In this document: positions 8,007-18,247 of the stretch, one piece after another
How the letters are laid out: the number at the start of each line of letters is the position of its first letter
Numbering within the stretch: position 1 is the first letter of the stretch
Origin: Terriglobus roseus DSM 18391
GTDB lineage: Bacteria > Acidobacteriota > Terriglobia > Terriglobales > Acidobacteriaceae
Assembly: GCF_000265425.1 (NCBI RefSeq)
Contig: NC_018014.1
Coordinates: forward strand, 2,542,001-2,606,000
Length of the DNA stretch: 64,000 nucleotides
Direction of reading: 5' to 3'
Translations under genes and position numbers: made by a program
The notes under the pieces: model-generated
What the model saw: only the letters and a program-made list of their open reading frames with translations
Told to the model about the DNA's origin: nothing
Database searches by the model: none

Positions 8007-10435
8007 TGGCCGCCTTTCTGTGTGCAAGCGAAGACCGGCGCGAAGCGGTACGAAGGCTGACGGGCACGACACCGCTCAATGGCATTGACTTTGTCGAGGT
8101 GCAGCCAGCCACACCCACCCAGGTTGAGGTGCACTTTCTGCACCCGATTGCGATCCCGCTGGCGACGGACAATTTCTTCGTCGAGGGCGGCGCACGCATC
8201 ACGGGTCTGCAGGTGACAGCCTACGCACCCAACCCGGCCACGGGCTCGACCGTTCTGACGCTGACACTGAACACTGAGGGCGATCGGTCCAACTACACGT
8301 TGCGCATCGGGAATCCCTTTCCGTTGCCGGGTATTCCTTCCGGCATCGATCCCCAGTTAAGCGCGGTGGACTTCGTCTTTCATCCAGAGTGCGGAACGGC
8401 TGATTGTGCCGCAACGTCCAGCTGCCCGCCGACGGTCTACGATACGCCTCAGATTGACTATCTCGCGCGCGACTACGGTGCGATGCGACGGCAGTTGTTC
8501 GATCGTGTGTCGCTGCTTGTTCCCGGTTGGCGTGGTCGCAACGCTGCAGAGGTGGGTGCCATGCTGCTCGAGGTGCTGGCGTACACCGGAGACTACCTGA
8601 GTTACCGGCAGGACGCCGTCGCAACAGAGGCCTATCTCTCCACAGCGCGCCTGAATACTTCTGTCAAACGACACGCACGCCTGATGGATTACCAGATGCA
8701 CAGCGGTCACAACGCGCGCGTGTGGGTGCAGTTGCATGTGACTGCAGACGTGCCCGGTGGCGTTCTGGCGGCGGTGCCGACCGGCTCTCGCCTGCTGACG
8801 GACCAGCCCGGACTACAGCCCGCACTGCCCACGACATGGAACGGATTCACCGACGCGGTCCACGCGGGAACGGGTGTGTTCGAATCGATGCGCGACGTTC
8901 ATGACCTGCTCCTGGCGCACAATGAGTTGCCTTTCCACACATGGGGTGCGAGTGAGTGCTGTCTGCCGAAAGGCGGCACGCGAGCCACACTGCGCGGACG
9001 CTTTGACTCGCTCCGTGCAGGCGACGTACTTGTCCTTTGCGAGATGATCGGTCCGAAAACGGGTGATCGTGGCGATGCCGATGCCGTGCGCCGCCAGGCA
9101 GTGCGCCTGCTCAGCGTGGATGCAAGTGGCAGTGACCCGTACGATGGTCAGCTCATCACCGAAATCACCTGGCATCCGGAAGATGCGCTACAGTTCGCGC
9201 TGTGTATCGCAAGCCGCGATAGCGCAGGCAATCCCTTGCAGGACGTCAGCATGGCGCTTGGCAACATCGTGCTTGCCGATCACGGACGCACCATCGGACC
9301 CCCGGTAGATGGTGCTGCCCATGAGCCGTTGGCCGCAATGCCTGCACAAGGCCGTTACCTGCCACAGCTTGCGGCAAGCCCTGTAACTTTCGCCACACCC
9401 GCATTGCCGGTGCCGCTGCCAGGCGTCATGCTCGATTCCGCAGCAGCTTTGTTCGCAACCGACCCGCGCAAGGCGCTGCCAGAAGTAACGCTGACCAGCA
9501 CGCCGGGTGGTCTGACATGGCTGCCCAGACTCTCTCTGCTGGATCGCGATATCGCATCGGACGGCGCGTACTTCGTGGCGGAGTCAGAACCCGGCCTGGG
9601 TACGACACTGCGCTTCGGAGATGACACACACGGCCGCAAGCCTGATCAACAGACAGTCTTCTCCGCGAGCTATCGTCTTGGGAATGGCCGCGACGGAAAC
9701 GTGGGTGGCGACTCCATTCATCACGTGATGCTGCCTCACTCCGAGATAGACCGCGTGTGGAACCCGTTACCTGCGTCCGGCGGCGTAGAGCCGGAGACTA
9801 TCGACCAGGCTCGGCAGAAGATTCCCTACGCTTACCGGACACAACAGCGCGCCGTTACATCCAGCGATTATGTCGCGGAGGCGATGGCGGTCGCCGGTGT
9901 GCAGCGTGCATCCGCGCGCATGCGCTGGACAGGCAGTTGGCACACCGTAACCGTCGTCGTCGATGCGCTGGGTGGTGCGCTGACGGAGGCCCTCAAAGAT
10001 AGCGTGACGCTGGCACTCGAGGAAAAACGCATGGCCGGCCACGACGTAGAGGTGATGCCGGCAATGCTGGTCCCGCTCAGCATCGAGATGCATGTGTGTA
10101 CAGGGGCCAACCGATATCGCGAAGACGTGCGCACCGCCATCCTGTCCAAACTCAACAGCGGTATACAGCCGGACGGTTCCCCAGGCCTCTTCCACCCCGA
10201 TGTGATCGTGATGGGCGAACGCTTCTACATGAGCCCGCTGATCGCGGCGGTTCAGAGCATTGCCGGAGTCAGCGACGTCCGTATAACTCACTTCGAGCGC
10301 GAAGGCCAGCCAGGCCAACAAGGCATCATCGATGGTTTCCTGACGCCTGGACTGACGGAAGCATTCAGCATCGCCAACGACCCGAATTTCCCGGAACACG
10401 GCACCTTCAAGCTGATCGTGGAAGGAGGTCTATGA
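8006..10435 (+). CDS. Baseplate J-like wedge protein 1 (Afp11 type)
   Basis: The 809-residue protein belongs to the large putative baseplate assembly family. Recognisable parts are the LDYLARDYxxxRR-like segment (QIDYLARDYGAMRRQLFD), the VLAYTGDYLSYRQDAVATEAYL segment typical of gpJ/Afp11, and a C-terminal gpJ region (YAYRTQQRAVTSSDYVAEAM, VTVVVDALGG, SIAGVSDVRITHFE). It would form part of the wedge ring around the hub. The N-terminal 120 residues form an extra beta-rich domain. The start overlaps the gp25 stop by one base and its stop overlaps the next start (ATGA). Confidence 0.88.
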   Translation: MAAFLCASEDRREAVRRLTGTTPLNGIDFVEVQPATPTQVEVHFLHPIAIPLATDNFFVEGGARITGLQVTAYAPNPATGSTVLTLTLNTEGDRSNYTLRIGNPFPLPGIPSGIDPQLSAVDFVFHPECGTADCAATSSCPPTVYDTPQIDYLARDYGAMRRQLFDRVSLLVPGWRGRNAAEVGAMLLEVLAYTGDYLSYRQDAVATEAYLSTARLNTSVKRHARLMDYQMHSGHNARVWVQLHVTADVPGGVLAAVPTGSRLLTDQPGLQPALPTTWNGFTDAVHAGTGVFESMRDVHDLLLAHNELPFHTWGASECCLPKGGTRATLRGRFDSLRAGDVLVLCEMIGPKTGDRGDADAVRRQAVRLLSVDASGSDPYDGQLITEITWHPEDALQFALCIASRDSAGNPLQDVSMALGNIVLADHGRTIGPPVDGAAHEPLAAMPAQGRYLPQLAASPVTFATPALPVPLPGVMLDSAAALFATDPRKALPEVTLTSTPGGLTWLPRLSLLDRDIASDGAYFVAESEPGLGTTLRFGDDTHGRKPDQQTVFSASYRLGNGRDGNVGGDSIHHVMLPHSEIDRVWNPLPASGGVEPETIDQARQKIPYAYRTQQRAVTSSDYVAEAMAVAGVQRASARMRWTGSWHTVTVVVDALGGALTEALKDSVTLALEEKRMAGHDVEVMPAMLVPLSIEMHVCTGANRYREDVRTAILSKLNSGIQPDGSPGLFHPDVIVMGERFYMSPLIAAVQSIAGVSDVRITHFEREGQPGQQGIIDGFLTPGLTEAFSIANDPNFPEHGTFKLIVEGGL

Positions 10436-13152
10436 GCGACTGCACCTGCTGCACCGGCATCGCCGTAGTAGCACCCGGCACCATCGAAAACCCGCAGGGC
10501 CTCTCCACAATACCTTATCGCGTGGGAATACACGGCCAGTTCTTCGCTTCGATGCTCGCCGAGAACAACACCTCTGGCCTGCGCACGCGGGAGACGGATG
10601 ACTTTACGGTCGCCGTCATGGACGCCGCTGCCGTGCTCTGCGACGTATTGAGCTTCTACCAGGAGAGCTTTGCAAACGAGCACTACCTTCGTACATCGAA
10701 GGAACGCCAATCGCTCGTGGGTATGGGCCAGCTGCTTGGCTACCAACTCGCAGCGGGCCGCGCTGCTTCGACCTATCTGGCGTTCACGCTGGAATCGCCC
10801 GTGGTGCCACCAGCACCTGCCATCGCAGGCCTTCCGCCTGGCCCCTACCCCACGCCCGGAGCCGTGGAAGGTGTGCCTGCATCCGTCAGCATTCCTATCG
10901 GCACAAAGGTGCAGAGTGTTCCCGGCCCCGGAGAGTCGCCTCAGACATTTGAAACAGTAGAAGCGCTGACAGCCCAGCCGGAGTGGAACAGCATTCCTCT
11001 TCGTCCCACGGCTCCGTTCTCGGCGGCCGCCACCGCGTTCAGCGCGGTCACGCTGCAGGGTTTCGTCGGCAACATTAAGCCGGGGGACTTTGTGTTGCTG
11101 CACCAGGATCCTTCGGCGCCCATCGTGCAGCAGGTGCTGAAGGTGGACACCCAGACGGTTGCGGGACAAACCACGTTGACTCTCGACGGTGCGACAAACC
11201 CGGGTGCCACTCTCGGATCGTTGCAGCCGCCTCCAGTGTCTAACCCGCCAGATGATTTCACTGAAAGCTACATCCTCTCTGCAGTGCGCGGCCGCAAGTG
11301 GAACCAGCCGGAGTTTGAAGCCATCATCAGCAACCGCCGCTGGGATACCGCGCGCTTACAGCAAGCAATCCGCAACGCGCAGGCGAAGGACACCTCCGGC
11401 GTGACCGTCAGTGTCATGTCATCGGCTGCTGCGCTCTTCGGTCACAACGCCGACCTCTCAGGCTCGTCGTCCTTGGAAACACTGGCAGAGTTGAGCATCA
11501 GCAAGAAGCTCGTAAAGAGCGTCGTGACTCATACATCTTCGGACGGTCATCTCTCGCAGCAGAACGCGGGGGCCGGGCAGCTGTATCTGGACGTACCGAA
11601 TCCCGCCGCCGTGCCTGGCAGGTGGATCATGCTGGATGCTCCGTCTCTGAGAGTCGTCACGCAGATCAGCGGTGCCATCGATCTCTCTGTGGATGTCTTC
11701 GGTCCCGCCGCAAGGACCACTCGCGTGACACTCAAGAACCCGCCGGCTCAAAATGTGCTCGACAGCTTCTCCCTGCGATCGACCCGCGTGTTCTTGGAGG
11801 CGGCCACATTCGCTGTGGCTGCACCGTCCATGACTGCAACAAGCGGCAATGCCGACGCAGGCGGCGACACGCTGCGACTAGATGGTCCCTACCTTGGCTT
11901 GGTAGCCGGCCGGGACATAGTCGTCATGGGAGAGCTTACCCCTCTTCCGGGGCAGACAGCGTTTGAGCAGCGGACGATTGCCGGAGTAACTCTTGAAGAC
12001 GGCTATACGGTGCTAAAGCTGTCCAATCCCCTGACCAACAGATTTGCGTGGTCCAGTGTGCGTGTCCTGGCGAATGTGGCCGCATCGACGCACGGCGAAT
12101 CCCTTCCGGCAGAGACGCTGGGTGCCGGCGATGCGACCAAGGTCTTTCAAAGATTCGCTCTAAAGCAGGGTCCACTCACATGGGTCAGCGCATCGGTCCC
12201 CGCGGGCATTCTGCCGGCCATCACCGTGCGAGTGAACGGTGTCGCGTGGACGCGGGTGGATAATCTCTTCGCGTGCAGGCCGCAGGATCGTGTGTACATG
12301 CTGCAGACCACGTCTGAGGGCACCACATGGGTCTGCTTTGGGGATGGCGTCAACGGGGCGCGACTGCCAAGCGGCGCGGAGAACATCACTGCAGACTATC
12401 GCCGCGGTATCGGCGAGGGCGGCAACCTGAAGGCAGGCCAGCTTTCATTGGCATTGAGCCGTCCGCTGGGACTTAGCAGCGTCGTGAATCCGGTGGCCGC
12501 CACCGGTGGGGGCGCACCCGAGACATTGGAAGAGTCGCGCATCTCAATGCCCTACCCGATCAAGACGCTTGGCAGGATCGTCACCCTGCCAGACTACGAA
12601 GACTTCGCAAGGGCGTCTGCAGGCATCGCAAAAGCTCAGGCTGCTTGGGTATGGGACGGGCATCGCCGCGTGGCGATGGTCACCATTGCCGGACCGAACG
12701 GCGCGGTCATTCCGCCGGGTACGCCCGCATACTCGGATCTTCTGTCAGCTATTCAGTCAGCAGGGGATGAGCGAGTCGCGTCCGCACTCACGGCCTACCG
12801 ACCCGTGTTTTTCGATGTCGATGCTTCGATCATCGTGGATCCCGCTTACGTCTCAGACTCCGTGCTCACAGCCGTGAAGGCGGCTCTTCAAAGCGCCTTC
12901 AGCTTCACGGTCCGGGCCTTCGGACAACCGGTCTACCTGAGCGAAGTGATCGCGGTGATGCAATCCGTTGCCGGTGTCATTGCTGTCGACGTAAATGCGC
13001 TGTATCGCAGTGGCACGACACCGGACCTTACGCTTGCACCGGCAGATTTCCTTGCCGCTGCGGGTGCCTCCGCTCTCGGCTCCACAATGACAGGCGCGGA
13101 ACTCCTGACTCTGCGGGTTGGCGCGCTGAATAGCGTACGGGGGAACGCATGA
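10432..13152 (+). CDS. Baseplate J-like wedge protein 2 (Afp12 type)
   Basis: ATG 10432 overlaps the previous stop and follows GGAGG by 5 bases, giving 906 residues. The frame is open further upstream but that part is antisense-like noise. It begins MSDCTCCTGI and contains the Afp11/12 signature MDAAAVLCDVLSFYQESFAN, and near the C-terminus the gpJ-type RISMPYPIKTLGRIVTLPDY and VIAVMQSVAGVIAVDVNALY. Inserted middle domains are Ala/Val/Pro-rich and probably beta-structured. With the preceding gene it forms the heteromeric wedge. Confidence 0.87.
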   Translation: MSDCTCCTGIAVVAPGTIENPQGLSTIPYRVGIHGQFFASMLAENNTSGLRTRETDDFTVAVMDAAAVLCDVLSFYQESFANEHYLRTSKERQSLVGMGQLLGYQLAAGRAASTYLAFTLESPVVPPAPAIAGLPPGPYPTPGAVEGVPASVSIPIGTKVQSVPGPGESPQTFETVEALTAQPEWNSIPLRPTAPFSAAATAFSAVTLQGFVGNIKPGDFVLLHQDPSAPIVQQVLKVDTQTVAGQTTLTLDGATNPGATLGSLQPPPVSNPPDDFTESYILSAVRGRKWNQPEFEAIISNRRWDTARLQQAIRNAQAKDTSGVTVSVMSSAAALFGHNADLSGSSSLETLAELSISKKLVKSVVTHTSSDGHLSQQNAGAGQLYLDVPNPAAVPGRWIMLDAPSLRVVTQISGAIDLSVDVFGPAARTTRVTLKNPPAQNVLDSFSLRSTRVFLEAATFAVAAPSMTATSGNADAGGDTLRLDGPYLGLVAGRDIVVMGELTPLPGQTAFEQRTIAGVTLEDGYTVLKLSNPLTNRFAWSSVRVLANVAASTHGESLPAETLGAGDATKVFQRFALKQGPLTWVSASVPAGILPAITVRVNGVAWTRVDNLFACRPQDRVYMLQTTSEGTTWVCFGDGVNGARLPSGAENITADYRRGIGEGGNLKAGQLSLALSRPLGLSSVVNPVAATGGGAPETLEESRISMPYPIKTLGRIVTLPDYEDFARASAGIAKAQAAWVWDGHRRVAMVTIAGPNGAVIPPGTPAYSDLLSAIQSAGDERVASALTAYRPVFFDVDASIIVDPAYVSDSVLTAVKAALQSAFSFTVRAFGQPVYLSEVIAVMQSVAGVIAVDVNALYRSGTTPDLTLAPADFLAAAGASALGSTMTGAELLTLRVGALNSVRGNA

Positions 13153-15231
13153 GATACGACAAGGAGCATCTCCTCAGCCTGATTCCGGCCATCTACAAGC
13201 TGCGCGACGCCTTGAGCGACGATCAACCCAAAGGTCCACTGGATGCATTGATCGGCGCGATCGCTACGCAGATCTCAGGCGTCGAGTTGAACATTGAGCA
13301 GCTCTACGATGACCTCTTCATCGAGACGTGTGCGGATTGGGTCGTTCCCTATCTCGGCGATCTCATCGGCTATACCTCGCTCAGTGGCTCAACAGCGAAC
13401 GTGCGCAGCCCCCGCGCCGAGGTCGCAAACACCATCAGCTATCGCCGCCGCAAGGGGACTCTCACGGTGCTGGAGATGCTCGCGGCTGATGTGACCGGCT
13501 GGCCCGCGCTTGCAAAGGAAAGCTTCCAGGGACTCGCCCAAACCCAGCATGTACGCCACCTGCGCCCCAGTCGCACATGGACGGCGTCCATGAGGTCACC
13601 GCTTCCTGCCCTTGCAGACAATCAGATTTTTCTCGACCTGCCGCACACCGTGGATGTTCGCCAGGTCAGTACAGGCCGCGGTCTGTGGAACATTCCGAAT
13701 ATTGCCATCACCCTGTACCGGCTTGCAGTCGGTAGCATCTCTGGCGGCACACCCGGCGTTCCCTCACCGGTCAATCCCAATCGGATGAGCTTCGATCCGT
13801 TAGGCCGCGATGTCCCATTGTTCCAGCCGGTCCGCGGGCCTGCTGCGGACCAGGCTCACACCGACTTGCCGCAGAACATGCCTTCCCGTGCATCGCGCCG
13901 CCTGTTATACGCCGAACTGGAGCAGCGACGTGCCCTGCTGGCGAAGGCAGTCGACCCGGCTGTGATCGAGGAAGAGGCCGTAGGCTTCACGGCGCTTCAT
14001 CCGGTCTTCCGCATCGTGGTGGACGGTACCCCCATTGACCCGGAATTCATTGCCATCTGTAACCTGTCAGACTGGACGCCTTCCGCCGTTCCGGGTATCC
14101 AGGCCTCAGTTGATCCGGCACTCGGCCGATTCATGCTGGCAAATGCGACCCCGTCCAGCGTGCTGATTGATTACGCCTACGGATCACCCGGACCGTTTGG
14201 TGCGGGCGGCTACGTACGTCCGAACGCGCCCGCAATCACTGAAGTCACCAGCGGCGACTCGCTTTCCGGCGCTCTCGCAACTGCGCTCACAGCGAGCAAG
14301 GCTGATGTGCGCGTCTCCAGCAGCGCAACCTTTGCCGGAGACCTCACCATCACGCTCGACCCCGGCCAGACGCTGACGTTGCGTGCCGCCTCATTCATGC
14401 GGCCGGTCATCGGTGGCACACTGACCATCATTCTGGGTGACGGCTCTGCCTTGAAACTCAGTGGCTTTCTCATCTCCGGCGGCGTGCGCATCGATGGTGG
14501 ACAAGGCTCCGTCGCCATAACAGGCTGCACAATGCCCGCCGCTCCTGATCTGGCGGTCGGCAGCAGTCCACCTCCTGCGCTCACCTGGGGAAACACTGGC
14601 GGTGGCACCTTGGCACTGGCTTCTACCCTCTCCGGCCCGCTGATCGTCGATGCCCTGCTGAACGTCAGTGTGACGGACTCAATCATTAATGCGGGCAGCG
14701 ATTCCCTGCCTGCGATCAGTGCCGATGCCGGCGCCTCCGCAGGCGCTCTGTCGCTGGAAAGTACCACCGTGGTTGGCATGATCGCCGTGCGCGAGATCGG
14801 TCTCGTCCAGAACTCGCTGATCACCGGCTCACTTTCCAGCACGCGGACCCAGGGTGGGTGCGTGCGATTCAGTTACCTCGGCGTCAGGCTCCACCACGCC
14901 GCGCCGATACGAGTGCCAGCCCGACACCGCCATTGCTACCGCGACGGCGACTGCGCGCGCTGCGGGCGCGACCAATGCTGCGATTGCGGTTCAGATCACG
15001 GCCATCGCCACACGCCTGCTACCCGCTTTCACCAGTCTTGATCCCTCCCATCCGGCTTACGCGCAGCTTGGCACGCGTTGCGCTGCCGAGATCGCGTCGG
15101 GTGGTGAAGATGGTGGGGAGATGGGCATGTACCACTCACTCCAGCAGCCGGCACGAAGCGGCAACTTGGAGATACGCGTTGGGGAATACCTTCGCATCGG
15201 TTTAGAAGCAGGCCTGCTCTATGCAGATTGA
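13149..15231 (+). CDS. gpI-like tail protein fused to a beta-helix, with +1 frameshift near the 3' end
   Basis: Residues 1-110 match the gpI/tail-protein pattern (YDKEHLLSLIPAIYKLRDAL, then DWVVPYLGDLIGYT). From about residue 390 on there are repeated short strands (TLTLRAASFMRPVIGGTLTI, GGVRIDGGQGSVAITGCTM) typical of a right-handed beta-helix. In the zero frame the protein ends at 15041 with a Cys/His/Arg-rich tail, which looks like out-of-frame translation. The +1 frame from about 14880 gives SGSTTPRRYECQPDTAIATA and ends at 15231, the better-supported end (about 693 residues). Start ATG overlaps the preceding stop (ATGA). Probable role: outer wedge or fibre attachment. Confidence 0.72.
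14874..14891 (+). other. +1 frameshift site B in the gpI/beta-helix gene
   Basis: Zero-frame codons are TAC CTC GGC GTC AGG CTC; sense resumes as TCA GGC TCC in the +1 frame. It shares TACCTCG, CAGGC and the trailing CC with site A at 6194-6211, in the same codon phase. Confidence 0.6.
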
Positions 15232-15252
15232 GTTGTAAGAACGGAGACACTG

Positions 15253-18204
15253 ATGAAGGGCGACTTCTCAAGAAAAACGTTCAATCCGGGGAATAACTAC
15301 CGGTCGGTATTGCAGCAGCAGGGACGCGTCAGTGTGGACGCCGACTTCAACGAAGAAGTCGACATCCTCAACACCCGCATCGACTCCACCGCAGCAAGTG
15401 TCGTCGGGGATGTGGCGCGCGGCAAAAACAACTTCAGCATCAGCGTCAAAAGCGACGGTACGCTATCCATCGGCCCAGGCGTCCTGTACCTGCACGGCAT
15501 CCCTTGCGTGAATGGAACAGAGTGTGGGCTGGGTACACAACCGTATCTGCCCGTGGACAATCCCAGCCAGGCCTCGTTCCCTGACCTGACCGCAAGTACC
15601 AGCTATGTCGTGTACCTGCGCGCGTTCGAGCGGTTGATTACCGCCGTGCAGGATCCTGCAATCAGGGAAAAGGCTCTTGGTGGCGCGGACACCGCTGTAC
15701 GGACGCAGTGGGTCTGGCAGGTACGTCTTGCACCTGCCGTTCTCCCCAATCCCATAGACTGCGTCAACGCATCCTTCTGGCAGCCCGCGTTCAATCCGGG
15801 GAAGATGACGGCTGGTACGGTTGCGCTCGCAACCGGCAGCAGCCCTTGCGTCCTGCCCCCGCAGGCAAACTTCCGCGGCCTTGAGAATCAGCTCTACCGC
15901 GTGGAGATCCACAACGGCGGTCCCCTTGCGACGGCGACCTGCAAATGGTCACGGGAGAATGGGAGCGTCCTCACCGCCGTCATCGCCGGATCGGCCGCGT
16001 CCGGGCCCACTGCAGGGCCGGTGCTGAATGTCGCAAGTGTAGGTCGCGATGCTGATCTGGGTTTCGGAAATCAGCAATTCGTGGAACTGCTGGATGATGC
16101 TATCGAGTTGTGGGGAAAACCACAGCCGCTCTCGACGGTGAAGAACGTCACTGCATCGCTGAATCAAATCGAACTGCAGGCAGCCGCAAGTCTGCCCGTA
16201 AACTTCGACAGGGCACCCCGCCTTCGTCGTTGGGACCACACAACCGGCGACGCCAATGGGATTCCGCTCGCCACCGGATCCATCACTCTAGAGAACGGCA
16301 TTGCAGTTACCTTCAGCGCGGGTGACTATCGCGCTGGAGACTACTGGCTCATTCCAGCGCGCACCGCCATCGATGCGGACACAGGCACCATCGAATGGCC
16401 CGTCGACGGATCGGGAACCCACCTTCCGCTACCGTCGAGGCAGGTGGAGTACCGCCAGATCCTCACCGCAGTCACCTGGAACGGATCAGCATTTGCACTT
16501 GCCCCGGGAGCGCGTAACTGCGTGCCACAATTCCCGGTTCTCAGTGCGATTGGCGCAGAGGATGTATCGTTCGACTCCAACTGCGGCATACTCGCGGGCG
16601 TCACGAATGTGGACCAGGCACTGGAAGCTCTTTGTGCGCACCAGGGCCCGTGCACGGTCGTTGTGGCCCCGCCGCAAACAGCCGGAGATCCCTGGTGGGA
16701 TCCACTGCTTGCACTCCCTGCGGGCAAGGATGCGGAGATCTGCTTCCAGGCCGGAACGTTTCCTCTCAGTGGACAAGGCCTCGCCCTTACTAAGCTCGGC
16801 CATCTCAAGCTCACCGGCGCCGGCAACGGCACAAAGATCACCTCCACGGGTGAAGCCTGCCTCACATTCAATCAGTGTGCCAGCGTCATCGTTCGCGATC
16901 TGGCGGTGACGGCATCCGCCACGAATGCACCCCAACTCAATGGCGCACTTACGTTCATCGACTGCAATGATGTAGTCGTCGAGAGCGTCACCGCACAGAC
17001 GAGCGATGATGGCAGTGTCGGATCTGCCTGCATCGCTGTCCGTCCGCAAGGCCGCCGCAACCCGGCTACAACCGCCTCATTGCGAGTACGCGGTTGCACT
17101 TTGAATGTTGGCTGGCAAAAGCACGGCATCCTCGGCGTGAACGTATTACGAGCGCAGATTGAAGACAATGAAATCGTCTGCAACAGCACACAAACCATTA
17201 CGGTAAACACCGTCACCAAATCCAACGCCCTCATAAAGCAACTTGCGGGAGTTCTTGTCTCGGGACTCCGTGTGCTCGCACCTCAGAAGACAACACCTCC
17301 ACCCGCACCGGCCCCTGCACCAACTCCCGCGCCGACGCCGGTTCCAGCACCTGCTCCCACGTCTCCGCAAGCCAAGAAGCAGGCAGGCACCGTCAACCTA
17401 CGGGAGACCGTCGCGAACAAAATCAACACGTTCATGCTGCCAACCAAACACGATACCTCCGTGAAAGTAGGCGAGAGTTCGGTCGTCTTCACATCGGATC
17501 CTCGCTTCCGCAACGCATTCAGTACCTATGTAGCCAAGAACGCGCCCGCAGATGCCACCCCCACAGCTACGGCCAAAAACATCAATCAGCTCGCGATTGA
17601 CTTCGCAAAGAACCCCCAGCTCTGGCAAACACTCCCGGGCTTCGTGAACTTGGTCCAGAGTTTCCCAGTGACCGGCTTGCGCGGGATCTGCCTGGCAGGT
17701 TCATCACTTCGCGAGGCCCGCATCGTGAACAACTCCATCCTGCGTTTCCGCGAAGGAGTTCATATCGGTTTAAGTCACTCGGAAGTACAACGTGGAGCGC
17801 CGGACATTGCCGACAACATCCTTATTCAAAACAATCGCATCGAGGTATCGATGCTTCCCGGAGACGAAGTAGCTGCCGCAAGGCTTCGCGGCCCATTCGC
17901 GATCTACGTCGGCAATGTGAATCACCTGATGGTTGTTGACAATCAGACCACGGTAAAAAGGAACAATGCAGACTTGCCAGCGCAAGCAGGAGTGGTAGTT
18001 TATGGCTGGCTGGGACCGCGCATCATCGCACGAGGTAACAGCGTCAGCGGATTTCGCACAGGCTTCGTCGTTACGCCCAGTAAGGGCATGGCACTGCCGC
18101 TGACGAGGCTTTGGATGGTCACGGAAAACATCATCACCGGAGGCGGAAGCATCGCAAGCGGTCCATTAAACCCACCGATAACATCCACCATCAACATAAA
18201 TTGA
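15253..18204 (+). CDS. DUF6519-type eCIS protein with Pro/Ala linker and beta-helix
   Basis: The 983-residue protein starts MKGDFSRKTFNPGNNYRSVL followed by QQQGRVSVDADFNEEVD, the hallmark of DUF6519 proteins found at the ends of eCIS operons. Residues 1-450 are beta-rich, and residues 490-650 contain parallel-helix-like repeats (LKLTGAGNGTKI, SVIVRDLAVTA, DVVVESVTAQT). A Pro/Ala/Thr linker lies around bases 17295-17370. The C-terminal 270 residues resume the repeat pattern (ARIVNNSIL, NILIQNNRIEV). A fibre or surface-recognition role is inferred from shape and position; a particle-associated enzyme of the pectate-lyase fold is an alternative, but no active site was recognised. It is the last gene of the operon. 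Confidence 0.72.
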   Translation: MKGDFSRKTFNPGNNYRSVLQQQGRVSVDADFNEEVDILNTRIDSTAASVVGDVARGKNNFSISVKSDGTLSIGPGVLYLHGIPCVNGTECGLGTQPYLPVDNPSQASFPDLTASTSYVVYLRAFERLITAVQDPAIREKALGGADTAVRTQWVWQVRLAPAVLPNPIDCVNASFWQPAFNPGKMTAGTVALATGSSPCVLPPQANFRGLENQLYRVEIHNGGPLATATCKWSRENGSVLTAVIAGSAASGPTAGPVLNVASVGRDADLGFGNQQFVELLDDAIELWGKPQPLSTVKNVTASLNQIELQAAASLPVNFDRAPRLRRWDHTTGDANGIPLATGSITLENGIAVTFSAGDYRAGDYWLIPARTAIDADTGTIEWPVDGSGTHLPLPSRQVEYRQILTAVTWNGSAFALAPGARNCVPQFPVLSAIGAEDVSFDSNCGILAGVTNVDQALEALCAHQGPCTVVVAPPQTAGDPWWDPLLALPAGKDAEICFQAGTFPLSGQGLALTKLGHLKLTGAGNGTKITSTGEACLTFNQCASVIVRDLAVTASATNAPQLNGALTFIDCNDVVVESVTAQTSDDGSVGSACIAVRPQGRRNPATTASLRVRGCTLNVGWQKHGILGVNVLRAQIEDNEIVCNSTQTITVNTVTKSNALIKQLAGVLVSGLRVLAPQKTTPPPAPAPAPTPAPTPVPAPAPTSPQAKKQAGTVNLRETVANKINTFMLPTKHDTSVKVGESSVVFTSDPRFRNAFSTYVAKNAPADATPTATAKNINQLAIDFAKNPQLWQTLPGFVNLVQSFPVTGLRGICLAGSSLREARIVNNSILRFREGVHIGLSHSEVQRGAPDIADNILIQNNRIEVSMLPGDEVAAARLRGPFAIYVGNVNHLMVVDNQTTVKRNNADLPAQAGVVVYGWLGPRIIARGNSVSGFRTGFVVTPSKGMALPLTRLWMVTENIITGGGSIASGPLNPPITSTININ

Positions 18205-18217
18205 TCGACCGCGAAAA

Positions 18218-18247
18218 TGCGCTTGACAACCAGAAAACGCAAGCGCA
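18218..18247 (+). terminator. Possible terminator after the eCIS operon
   Basis: Perfect 8-base arms TGCGCTTG and CAAGCGCA flank a 14-base A-rich loop, 14 bases after the stop of the last eCIS gene. The following ATCTTATCT is only weakly T-rich, so the call is tentative. Confidence 0.4.
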
